Below are positions 25,574-32,448 of a DNA stretch of 43,628 nucleotides, piece by piece. The position numbers and the translations under genes were made by a program. The notes below the pieces were generated by a model that was given only the letters and a program-made list of their open reading frames with translations, was not told where the DNA came from and made no database searches. The DNA is from an uncultured Eubacteriales bacterium (GTDB lineage Bacteria > Bacillota > Clostridia > Christensenellales > CAG-138): assembly GCA_902797145.1 (NCBI GenBank), contig CADBRR010000028.1:1-43628 (forward strand). The letters run 5' to 3'. Positions within the stretch are counted from its first letter, which is position 1. Each line of letters begins with the position of its first letter.

Positions 25574-26977
25574 ATGATGACTCCAAGAGAAACAGTCGAA
25601 GCACTCGACAAATATATCGTAGGTCAGGAAAAAGCTAAAAAAGCTGTTGCAATTGCGCTCAGAAATCGTTATAGAAGAAGCAGACTCACTGAAGAATTGC
25701 GTGATGAAATTACGCCTAAAAATATAATTATGGTAGGTCCTACAGGTGTAGGTAAGACAGAAATTGCAAGAAGGCTTGCAAAACTCGTTGACGCACCGTT
25801 TATTAAGGTCGAAGCTACAAAATTTACAGAAGTAGGTTATGTTGGCAGAGATGTTGATTCCATGATAAGGGATTTAGTTGAAACATCAATAAGAATATGT
25901 AAGTCAAAGAAGCAGGAAAGCGTTAAACTTGTTGCGCAAGCCGCAGCAGAGGAAAGAATTATCAAGATTTTGACCGATGAAGAAAATGGCGAGAGCAAAG
26001 ATAACGATAATATGAATAACGAAATGTCGCCACTGCATATGTTGTTTGGTGGGGCACAGAAAAAAAGTGAACCAGTTCTTAGCGAAGAGGAAAAGCTTGA
26101 GCTTAAAGAAAAGAAAAAATCTGTTACAGAAAGACTTAGAAATGGCGAACTTGAAGATAAGCTTATTTCTGTTGAAGTAGAAACAAGCGCAACAGGAGGA
26201 AATGATGCATTCCTCGCAATGGGCATTGATATAAATGTTAATGAAATACTTGGCGGAGTTCTTCCTAAAAAGAAAAAACAGCGCAAAGTAACAATTAAAG
26301 AAGCAAGGCGAATATTTACTCAGGAGGAAAGTGAAAAGCTTATTGATATGGATGAAGTTATTCGTGAAGCTGTAGAAAAAACAGAGCAGGACGGCATAAT
26401 TTTCATTGATGAAATTGATAAGATTGCAGGCGCAGACAGAAAAAATGGTCCTGATGTTTCAAGAGAAGGCGTGCAGAGGGATATTCTTCCTATCGTTGAA
26501 GGAAGTACTGTAAACACGAAGTATGGTCCTATAAGAACTGATTTTATTCTCTTTATTGCAGCAGGTGCATTCCACGTATCGAAAGTATCGGATTTGATAC
26601 CTGAATTACAGGGAAGATTCCCGATTAAGGTAAATCTTGAACCGCTTTCTGTTGAAGCTTATAAGAGCATTCTCGTAAAGCCTAAAAACGCTATTACAAA
26701 GCAGTATGCTGAACTTTTGAAGACAGATAACATAAATCTTACATTCACAGATGATGCACTTGATGCAATAGCAGAACACGCTTATATGGCAAATGCAACG
26801 AGTGAGAATATTGGCGCAAGACGATTGCATACTATTGTTGAAAACTTACTTGAAGATATTTCGTTCAATGCAGGCGGCAATTATCCTGAAACTGATGTCA
26901 AGATTGATAAGGATTATGTAATCGAGCATTTAAAGGGCATAAATGACGATGATGATTTGCAGAAATACATTATTTAA
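25574..26977 (+). CDS. hslU: ATP-dependent protease ATPase subunit HslU (ClpY)
   Basis: 467-residue AAA+ unfoldase of the HslUV protease. Walker A is GPTGVGKT (55-62), and the pore loop GYVGRDV follows. The variable insertion (I) domain spans about residues 110-250 with charged, low-complexity sequence. Walker B is IIFIDEIDKIA, and the C-terminus ends in LQKYII, the kind of hydrophobic tail that inserts into HslV. AAGGAGG (25560-25566) precedes the start. A strong terminator follows. The codY gene that usually comes next in Bacilli is absent. Confidence 0.97.
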   Translation: MMTPRETVEALDKYIVGQEKAKKAVAIALRNRYRRSRLTEELRDEITPKNIIMVGPTGVGKTEIARRLAKLVDAPFIKVEATKFTEVGYVGRDVDSMIRDLVETSIRICKSKKQESVKLVAQAAAEERIIKILTDEENGESKDNDNMNNEMSPLHMLFGGAQKKSEPVLSEEEKLELKEKKKSVTERLRNGELEDKLISVEVETSATGGNDAFLAMGIDINVNEILGGVLPKKKKQRKVTIKEARRIFTQEESEKLIDMDEVIREAVEKTEQDGIIFIDEIDKIAGADRKNGPDVSREGVQRDILPIVEGSTVNTKYGPIRTDFILFIAAGAFHVSKVSDLIPELQGRFPIKVNLEPLSVEAYKSILVKPKNAITKQYAELLKTDNINLTFTDDALDAIAEHAYMANATSENIGARRLHTIVENLLEDISFNAGGNYPETDVKIDKDYVIEHLKGINDDDDLQKYII

Positions 26978-27005
26978 TGTTTAAAATTAACAAAATAAGG
27001 CAACT

Positions 27006-27036
27006 ATAATATCGCAGCAATGCGATATTATTTTTT
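27006..27036 (+). terminator. Intrinsic terminator after hslU
   Basis: A perfect 11-bp stem, ATAATATCGCA (27006-27016) with TGCGATATTAT (27021-27031), is capped by a GCAA (GNRA) tetraloop and followed by TTTTT. A TATAAT hexamer (27005-27010) lies in the ascending arm and could be a -10 for the next gene, though its -35 partner (TTAAAA at 26981, 18 bases upstream) is poor. Confidence 0.85.
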
Positions 27037-27052
27037 GTGGAAGGAAATGTAT

Positions 27053-29239
27053 ATGGAAGCAATAATTATTTCAAGAAAATGCAATGAGTTAGAACCATTA
27101 AACGATAAATCGTCAGATTTGCTATTAAATGTTGTCAATAAAAGAATTATTGACTATATAATCGGATTTTTGAACAATAACGGTATTCATAAAACAACTA
27201 TAATTACCGATAATAATATAACTGATTTGCGAAACTATATAGATAAAAACTATCAAGAAAACAAAAACAATATAAGCATAGAATATCTGAGTCAAGAAAA
27301 AAATCCGATTAGCTTGCTTGAAACATATGTAAACGATACAACGCTTTTAATAAATGGCAACATAATTACAGATTGCGATATATCTTATGCGATTGATTTT
27401 CATAAACGGAGAAATTCTATATTTACAATTATTACTAAAAATTGCAACAATAAATCGGAGTTTGGATATGTGCTTACTGACTATGACGGACTTGTCGTGG
27501 AATGTTCAGATAAAAGAGGTATAAGTGATATAGTGAATTGCGGAATTTATATCATCGAACCATATGCTTTTGAAAATAAAGATTTGTCAAGCATAGAAAA
27601 AGAACTCATACCGCACCTTGTTTCTACAAACGAAATGGTATTTGGCTGTGAAATTGCGGAATATTGGGCGAACATATGTAATTTAAAAACATATTCATCC
27701 GCTTTTAGCGATATTCTTGATGGAAAATGCAATACTTTTAAAATGGTTAAAGATAAATATGGAAATTATATTGGCAATAATGTAAGAGTTTCCCAGAACG
27801 CAAGGATTAAACCACCGGTGTTTATAGGTGATAATGTTACAGTTGGAGAACATACAGTAATAGAGCCGTATTCGTTTATTGGAGAAGGAACGATTATCGG
27901 TCGAAATAACAATATAAAGAACTCTATAATAATGAAGCATACGAGCATAGGCGATAGCATAACAATAAGGGGTGCTGTAATAGGAAAAAATTGTATTATT
28001 TCCAATGGAGTAAATATATATGAGAATGTGGTTTTAGCAGATAATGTATCGGTTGGAGAATGGACAAATATATTTGAATCCGTCAAAGTGTGGGAAAATA
28101 AAATACTTGCGCCAAGAAAAGACTATAATTCCGATATAAAATGGAGTGACAATTACGAAGTAACAGAAAATGTTGGAAACCTACTTAATACGGAATCAGC
28201 ATTAAAAATTGGAAAATATATTGCTTATATAAATAATGTGGGCAGTTATGATAATGTAATTGCATTATCAACAGATGGGAATCCCATAAGTGTTATGCTT
28301 TTGCATAGTGCAGTGTCGGGAGTTATATCGTCAGGGGCAGATGCTATAAAAATAAGCCCTGCGCCTGTTTTTGTTTTAAAGCATATGATAAAACAAAATT
28401 ATTTTGCAGGCGGAATCTATTTATTATATGATGAAGAAAATAATAAACCATGTGCTATCATATTCGATGAAAGTGGTAGGGAATATGATTTAAATAAATT
28501 TATGATAAATGCACTTAAAGTAAATTATAAGGATAATAACATTTATGGTGTGGGTATTATTGAAGATTTGCAAGCTGGACCATATGAATACATATCTGAA
28601 ATTATGGAAAAAGCAGATGTTGATTCTATGCGAAATTATGGTGGTGTATTGCTGATATCCGCCGATTTAATTACAAAAAGAATGATATCTGAATTGTTTT
28701 ATAGATTAGGATGGAAGTGTATTTATACCGATAAATCCGAAGAAGAACTATTGCGTGAAAAAAATATAATCGGTGCAGATATAGCCTGTGAATTGAGAAG
28801 AATGGAAATGAAATTATATTACGAACATAAATTGGATAATTCAGTGCTTGATAATATAATAAAGAATTATAAAAACAGTGACAACAAAGAATATGATATC
28901 GTTGAAAAACTTGTAATAATTTCAGAACTGATTTCGAAAGGCTTGTTCAATGAACTTTATGAATTAAACAATAACATAAAGGAATCTATAAAAACATTAA
29001 GTTGTAACGAAGATGAAAGGGCAAAAATTATTAGAACAGTATCGGAAAACGCATATAAAGACGATATATGGGTAAATGAAAATGATTTTGAAATAAATGA
29101 AAAAAACGGAAAAGTTAAAATAACAAATTCTGTAAATGGAAAAATAAAAATAATAGCAAGTAACGCAAATTATGAATATGCCCAGGAATTATGCGATATA
29201 TACGACAAGCGTTTAAGAAATATATTATATCATAATTGA
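27053..29239 (+). CDS. Degenerate sugar-nucleotidyltransferase/hexapeptide/phosphomannomutase-like fusion protein
   Basis: 728 residues with the domain order of bifunctional mannose-1-phosphate guanylyltransferase/phosphomannomutase proteins. It has a nucleotidyltransferase-like domain (1-230), left-handed beta-helix hexapeptide repeats (about 235-350, ending in KVWENK as in GDP-mannose pyrophosphorylase-like proteins), and a phosphohexomutase-like region (about 370-728). Both catalytic sites look lost. The usual GGxGTR loop is SRKCNE, the PKP lysine is Asp, the metal-binding NGD is N101-G102-N103, the mutase TASHNP position reads YLLYDEEN (456-463), and no RPSGTEP-like phosphate loop remains near the C-terminus. 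Overall fold markers (VVNKRIIDYII, SEFGYVLTD, VNCGIYIIEP) persist. The start is ATG 27053 after GGAAGGA; an earlier in-frame ATG lies in the terminator. It may be a regulatory pseudoenzyme; function unknown. Confidence 0.7.
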   Translation: MEAIIISRKCNELEPLNDKSSDLLLNVVNKRIIDYIIGFLNNNGIHKTTIITDNNITDLRNYIDKNYQENKNNISIEYLSQEKNPISLLETYVNDTTLLINGNIITDCDISYAIDFHKRRNSIFTIITKNCNNKSEFGYVLTDYDGLVVECSDKRGISDIVNCGIYIIEPYAFENKDLSSIEKELIPHLVSTNEMVFGCEIAEYWANICNLKTYSSAFSDILDGKCNTFKMVKDKYGNYIGNNVRVSQNARIKPPVFIGDNVTVGEHTVIEPYSFIGEGTIIGRNNNIKNSIIMKHTSIGDSITIRGAVIGKNCIISNGVNIYENVVLADNVSVGEWTNIFESVKVWENKILAPRKDYNSDIKWSDNYEVTENVGNLLNTESALKIGKYIAYINNVGSYDNVIALSTDGNPISVMLLHSAVSGVISSGADAIKISPAPVFVLKHMIKQNYFAGGIYLLYDEENNKPCAIIFDESGREYDLNKFMINALKVNYKDNNIYGVGIIEDLQAGPYEYISEIMEKADVDSMRNYGGVLLISADLITKRMISELFYRLGWKCIYTDKSEEELLREKNIIGADIACELRRMEMKLYYEHKLDNSVLDNIIKNYKNSDNKEYDIVEKLVIISELISKGLFNELYELNNNIKESIKTLSCNEDERAKIIRTVSENAYKDDIWVNENDFEINEKNGKVKITNSVNGKIKIIASNANYEYAQELCDIYDKRLRNILYHN

Positions 29240-29247
29240 AATATATC

Positions 29248-29275
29248 TTGAAAAAAATATAAAAAATGGTAAAAT
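29248..29275 (+). promoter_or_regulatory. Possible promoter for trmL-pgsA
   Basis: TTGAAA (29248-29253), a 16-base spacer and an extended -10 TGG-TAAAAT (TAAAAT at 29270-29275). The region is very AT-rich, which raises the chance of accidental matches. Confidence 0.45.
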
Positions 29276-29340
29276 ATAGATATATTAAATTGGATTAGTT
29301 TAATTATATTGTCATAATTGACGATAGATTGGAGATAGTT

Positions 29341-29802
29341 TTGTTCAATATTGTATTGGTTGAGCCGGAAATACCGCAGAATACAGGTAATATTTCAAGA
29401 ACTTGCGCAGTAACAGGTAGTGCACTGCATCTTGTAAGACCATTAGGGTTTAGTGTTGATGATAGATATTTGAAACGTGCAGGTCTTGATTATTGGAAAG
29501 ATTTGGAGCTGCACTATTATGATAGCTTTGATGAACTTGTTGAAAAAAATAAAGGTGCAAGGTTTTTCCTTGCATCGACTCACGCAGAAAAAAATTATGC
29601 GGATTTTGAATATAAAGATGGAGATTTTATAGTTTTTGGTAAGGAAACAGCAGGGTTAGGACCGAGAATATTATCAATGTTTCCCGAAACATCAATACGT
29701 ATTCCTATGCGCCCGCAGCAGCGATCGCTAAATCTATCAAATTCGGTGGCAATTGTACTATATGAAGCACTCAGGCAAAACGGATTTAATGGAATGAATT
29801 GA
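29341..29802 (+). CDS. trmL: tRNA (cytidine(34)-2'-O)-methyltransferase TrmL
   Basis: 153-residue SPOUT methyltransferase that 2'-O-methylates the wobble nucleotide of tRNA-Leu isoacceptors. The N-terminus NIVLVEPEIPQNTGNISRTCA and the knot segments LVRPLGF, FGKETAGLGPRIL and IPMRPQQRSLNLSNSVAIVLYEALRQ are diagnostic. The TTG at 29341 is chosen because GGAG (29331-29334) is 6 bases upstream and the family starts at this point. An earlier TTG at 29329 overlaps that site. Confidence 0.93.
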   Translation: MFNIVLVEPEIPQNTGNISRTCAVTGSALHLVRPLGFSVDDRYLKRAGLDYWKDLELHYYDSFDELVEKNKGARFFLASTHAEKNYADFEYKDGDFIVFGKETAGLGPRILSMFPETSIRIPMRPQQRSLNLSNSVAIVLYEALRQNGFNGMN

Positions 29803-29833
29803 CAATAGATATTTAGATGAAAGGAACTTAGAT

Positions 29834-30370
29834 ATGAAGCATATCCCAAATATTCTATCAACTTTAAGGATTCTTATGGCAGTAGGGTTTGCTATATTCT
29901 TCTTTAATCATATGTATGTCGAAAGTCTTGTAATTTATGTAATTGCGTTCATTACAGATTTACTCGATGGTTATCTTGCAAGAAAATATAACTGGATAAG
30001 TGATGTGGGTAAGGTTCTTGACCCACTTGCAGACAAGCTTATGCTTATTTGTGCGCTTGTATGCTTCTGCTTGAATGCGTGGGTTCCGTGGGCAATGGCT
30101 GCTGTTGTTGTTCTCAAAGAATTGCTTATGATTATAGGAGGAGCGTGGCTTTATAAGAAAAAAGTTGTTGTCTATGCAGATTTTTTTGGAAAATTCGCAA
30201 CTGGTATGTTCAACGTGGCAATAGTTCTTACGTTTCTTAAAAATGCTCTTAATTGGGAATGGCTTGGAATTTCAAACCTTGTAGTTCTTTCAATAGCAAT
30301 TATTTGCGCAATAATAGCCTTAGTTCATTACGCTAAGGCTAATGGGTTGCTTCCATCAAAAAAAAGTTGA
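29834..30370 (+). CDS. pgsA: CDP-diacylglycerol--glycerol-3-phosphate 3-phosphatidyltransferase
   Basis: 178-residue integral membrane enzyme forming phosphatidylglycerophosphate, the committed step to phosphatidylglycerol and cardiolipin. The CDP-alcohol phosphotransferase motif D-G-x2-A-R-x8-G-x3-D-x3-D is complete: D45, G46, A49, R50, G59, D63, D67. Several hydrophobic helices surround it. The start MKHIPNILSTLRI is typical of PgsA. An AAAGGA site is about 8 bases upstream. It converges with the kinase gene on the minus strand, with only 5 bases between the two stop codons and no shared terminator seen. Confidence 0.92.
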   Translation: MKHIPNILSTLRILMAVGFAIFFFNHMYVESLVIYVIAFITDLLDGYLARKYNWISDVGKVLDPLADKLMLICALVCFCLNAWVPWAMAAVVVLKELLMIIGGAWLYKKKVVVYADFFGKFATGMFNVAIVLTFLKNALNWEWLGISNLVVLSIAIICAIIALVHYAKANGLLPSKKS

Positions 30371-30375
30371 TTTAA

Positions 30376-30963
30376 CTATAAAACAATATCCGATAATGAT
30401 TTTATATCAAAAGCATCGAAATATTTGTTTTCAAGCGGAATCCATAAATTTGTGAATTTTTCAAGCGATTCAGCTCCGTTTCTTTCAAGGATTCGGAGCT
30501 TTTGTGTTTCATAATCAATATCCGTAAATATCTTTAAATCATAAAATCCCTGAAGTGTGGGGTGCATACTGTATGATCCCTCTATAATGTTAAGCTTTTC
30601 GGGAGTAACGAATATCTCTTTTGAAAAGTCGCATATAGAGCAATCATATACCCTGTATGAAAATGGTTTGTTACTCTGTATACCATTTATGACTTCCTCA
30701 TAAAACCTTTCGTGGTCTACATTCTCACCCGGTGTTGATAGTCGCTCTGCTGTTCTCATAGATGGAGTGAGAAAAAAATCATCCATATGAAAAACATTTG
30801 CATCATATCTATCTGATATTAGCTTCGCAAGTGTCGTTTTACCGCTTGCACTTTTACCATCAATTGCAACGATAATATTATTCCTGTTAGAATTTAATAG
30901 TAAATCTATTTTGCAGAAAATATTTTCAATTTCAGTTGAGCTTGCTGAGAAATTTTTCAACAT
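30376..30963 (-). CDS. Uridine kinase-like P-loop NTPase
   Basis: 195-residue P-loop kinase related to the uridine kinase/phosphoribulokinase family. Walker A is GKSASGKTT (36-44) and the acidic substrate-side motif is FHMDDFFL. The block GENVDHERFYEEVINGI resembles the family's PxSFD-like region, and an IIEGSY Walker B-type motif follows. It is shorter than classical Udk (about 210) and lacks some of its motifs, so the substrate (nucleoside or another alcohol) is undetermined. Its start lies 32 bases inside the end of the upstream thioesterase gene, implying a two-gene transcript from the promoter at 31337-31365. Confidence 0.72.
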   Translation of the reverse strand: MLKNFSASSTEIENIFCKIDLLLNSNRNNIIVAIDGKSASGKTTLAKLISDRYDANVFHMDDFFLTPSMRTAERLSTPGENVDHERFYEEVINGIQSNKPFSYRVYDCSICDFSKEIFVTPEKLNIIEGSYSMHPTLQGFYDLKIFTDIDYETQKLRILERNGAESLEKFTNLWIPLENKYFDAFDIKSLSDIVL

Positions 30964-31306
30964 TTATAATAAACCTTTCATGTGTGCCTGTGCCTATAAT
31001 ACCAGTTTCATCTGAAGCTTTAACTTTGAAAACGAGACGCTTTCTGTCAATTTCGATAAGCTCGCTTGTGCAAATAACTTCCTTGCCAATAGGAGTAGCC
31101 TTTATGTGGCTAACATCAATATGAGTACCGACTGTGTCCATACCTTCTTCCATAAATGGAGCAACACTCTCGCTTGCCGTGTATTCCATAAGTGCAATCA
31201 TTGCAGGTGTAGCAAATACATCAAGATGTCCACTTTTATATTTTGATGCAGTATTAGTGCTGTCAACTGTTATTTTTTGAGTTCCTTTAATTCCTGTTTC
31301 TAACAT
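30932..31306 (-). CDS. FlK-like hotdog-fold thioesterase
   Basis: 124-residue hotdog thioesterase similar to the fluoroacetyl-CoA thioesterase FlK group. The catalytic triad positions can be aligned: T33 (FATPAM), E41 (ALMEYT) and H67 (DVSHIKATP). Their spacings of 8 and 26 are the same as FlK T42, E50 and H76. Family members in gut and soil anaerobes act on unknown acyl-CoAs, so fluoroacetate should not be assumed. GAAAGGA lies 9 bases upstream of the ATG. It is transcribed leftwards with the kinase gene, divergently from ogg. Confidence 0.82.
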   Translation of the reverse strand: MLETGIKGTQKITVDSTNTASKYKSGHLDVFATPAMIALMEYTASESVAPFMEEGMDTVGTHIDVSHIKATPIGKEVICTSELIEIDRKRLVFKVKASDETGIIGTGTHERFIINVEKFLSKLN

Positions 31307-31336
31307 AGTGTTTTTCCTTTCATAAGTTATATTTAA

Positions 31337-31365
31337 ATAATAACACGATTTTTTAAATCAATCAA
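31337..31365 (-). promoter_or_regulatory. Minus-strand promoter for the thioesterase-kinase pair
   Basis: Read on the minus strand: TTGATT (31365-31360), a 17-base spacer, and TATTAT (31342-31337) preceded by an extended -10 TGT. Its -35 is 6 bases from the -35 of the divergent ogg promoter. Confidence 0.65.
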
Positions 31366-31375
31366 CAGGTATTGA
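31362..31375. promoter_or_regulatory. Candidate operator TCAACAGGTATTGA (copy 1)
   Basis: A 14-bp near-palindrome (TCAACA-GG-TATTGA, one mismatch between arms) that spans the inner ends of both divergent -35 elements. A second copy with one base different is at 32343-32356. It is proposed as a transcription-factor site; the factor is unknown. Confidence 0.45.
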
Positions 31376-31400
31376 TTTTTTACAAAATTGACTATAAAAT
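31372..31400 (+). promoter_or_regulatory. Promoter for ogg
   Basis: TTGATT (31372-31377), a 17-base spacer, and TAAAAT (31395-31400). It is divergent to and back-to-back with the thioesterase promoter. Confidence 0.6.
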
Positions 31401-31435
31401 ATTATTTATCGACAATATGTACGGAGAATAATTTT

Positions 31436-32293
31436 ATGTATGAAGTTAATTTTATTGATAATAAAGCAGTAATCACCAATCTAAAAAATTTCGACCTTGC
31501 AAAATGTTGTAGTTGCGGACAATCTTTTAGATGGACAGAGAATAATGGTATATGGTCTGCTGTTGCACTTAATAGATTTATTTGCGCTGAGCAGGTTGGC
31601 GAAACACTGACTATCTATCCATGTAACGAAGAAGATTTCGATTTATGGAAAAAGTATTTTGACCTTGATAGGGACTATGATAGAATAGAAAATGACGTTA
31701 GGAATGATAAAACGCTTGCACCTTGCGTAGAATATGCAAACGGAATAAGGATTTTTTCGCAAGACCCGTTTGAAACATTAATTTCATTTATAATTTCAGC
31801 AAATAATAATATCAAAAGAATAAGCAGCTCAATAGATAAGCTTTCACGACTTGCGGGTGAACTTATGGAGGATAATGAACATTATATGTTCCCAACACCT
31901 GATGCAATTGTAAATTTAACAGAAGATGAAATTCGTTCGTGTGGCGTAGGGTTTAGGGCTCCGTATATAAAAGAATCTGCAAAGATGGTGCGTGATGGAT
32001 TTGACTTAAAAAAGCTTAAGGATATGGAACTTGACGAGGCGAGAAAAGAGCTTCAGAAGTTTCCGGGCGTAGGTCCTAAGGTCGCAGATTGCGTATTGCT
32101 GTTTTCACTTTCGCACTATGATGCTTTCCCGATGGATGTGTGGATGGGAAGAGCAATGAGATATTTGTATTTTAAGGATTGCGAACCGACTAAAAAACAG
32201 ATGAATGATACAATAAAAGCACTCGGAAAAGAAGCCGGAATAATACAGCAATACATTTTCCATTATGCTCGTGAGAATAGCATAAAAAACTAA
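31436..32293 (+). CDS. ogg: 8-oxoguanine DNA glycosylase/AP lyase (OGG1 family)
   Basis: 285-residue base-excision repair enzyme that removes 8-oxoguanine opposite C. An OGG N-terminal domain (LAKCCSCGQSFRW and onward, about 20-110) precedes the helix-hairpin-helix-GPD domain. The catalytic lysine is K215 in FPGVGPKVADC and the aspartate is D234 in FPMDVW, spaced 19 residues as in human OGG1 (K249, D268). ATG 31436 follows GGAGA (31423-31427) by 8 bases; an earlier in-frame ATG at 31388 lies inside the promoter. This is the eukaryote-like OGG1 type common in Clostridia, not MutM. Confidence 0.92.
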   Translation: MYEVNFIDNKAVITNLKNFDLAKCCSCGQSFRWTENNGIWSAVALNRFICAEQVGETLTIYPCNEEDFDLWKKYFDLDRDYDRIENDVRNDKTLAPCVEYANGIRIFSQDPFETLISFIISANNNIKRISSSIDKLSRLAGELMEDNEHYMFPTPDAIVNLTEDEIRSCGVGFRAPYIKESAKMVRDGFDLKKLKDMELDEARKELQKFPGVGPKVADCVLLFSLSHYDAFPMDVWMGRAMRYLYFKDCEPTKKQMNDTIKALGKEAGIIQQYIFHYARENSIKN

Positions 32294-32342
32294 TATAGGG
32301 TAGTTTAGGTAGTAAAATTTGCAAAAAAATTACTTTTTATAT

Positions 32343-32356
32343 TCAATAGGTATTGA
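32343..32356. promoter_or_regulatory. Candidate operator TCAATAGGTATTGA (copy 2)
   Basis: A perfect inverted repeat, TCAATA-GG-TATTGA, overlapping the -35 of the EF-G-like gene. It differs by one base from the copy at 31362-31375. Confidence 0.5.
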
Positions 32357-32381
32357 CCCATTGCAAATTTACTGATAAAAT
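32353..32381 (+). promoter_or_regulatory. Promoter for the EF-G-like gene
   Basis: TTGACC (32353-32358), a 17-base spacer, and TAAAAT (32376-32381). The leader to the ATG at 32449 is about 60 bases and AT-rich, with AGGGGGT (32432-32438) as ribosome-binding site. Confidence 0.65.
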
Positions 32382-32448
32382 GGAATAAATGCAAATTGTA
32401 TTTATTAATTTGTTATACATAATTCCACCTCAGGGGGTATAATCTACA

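Noticed and set aside
30371..30375. Shared bidirectional terminator between the convergent pgsA and kinase genes
   Set aside because: Only 5 bases separate the stops, and no inverted repeat was found around them.
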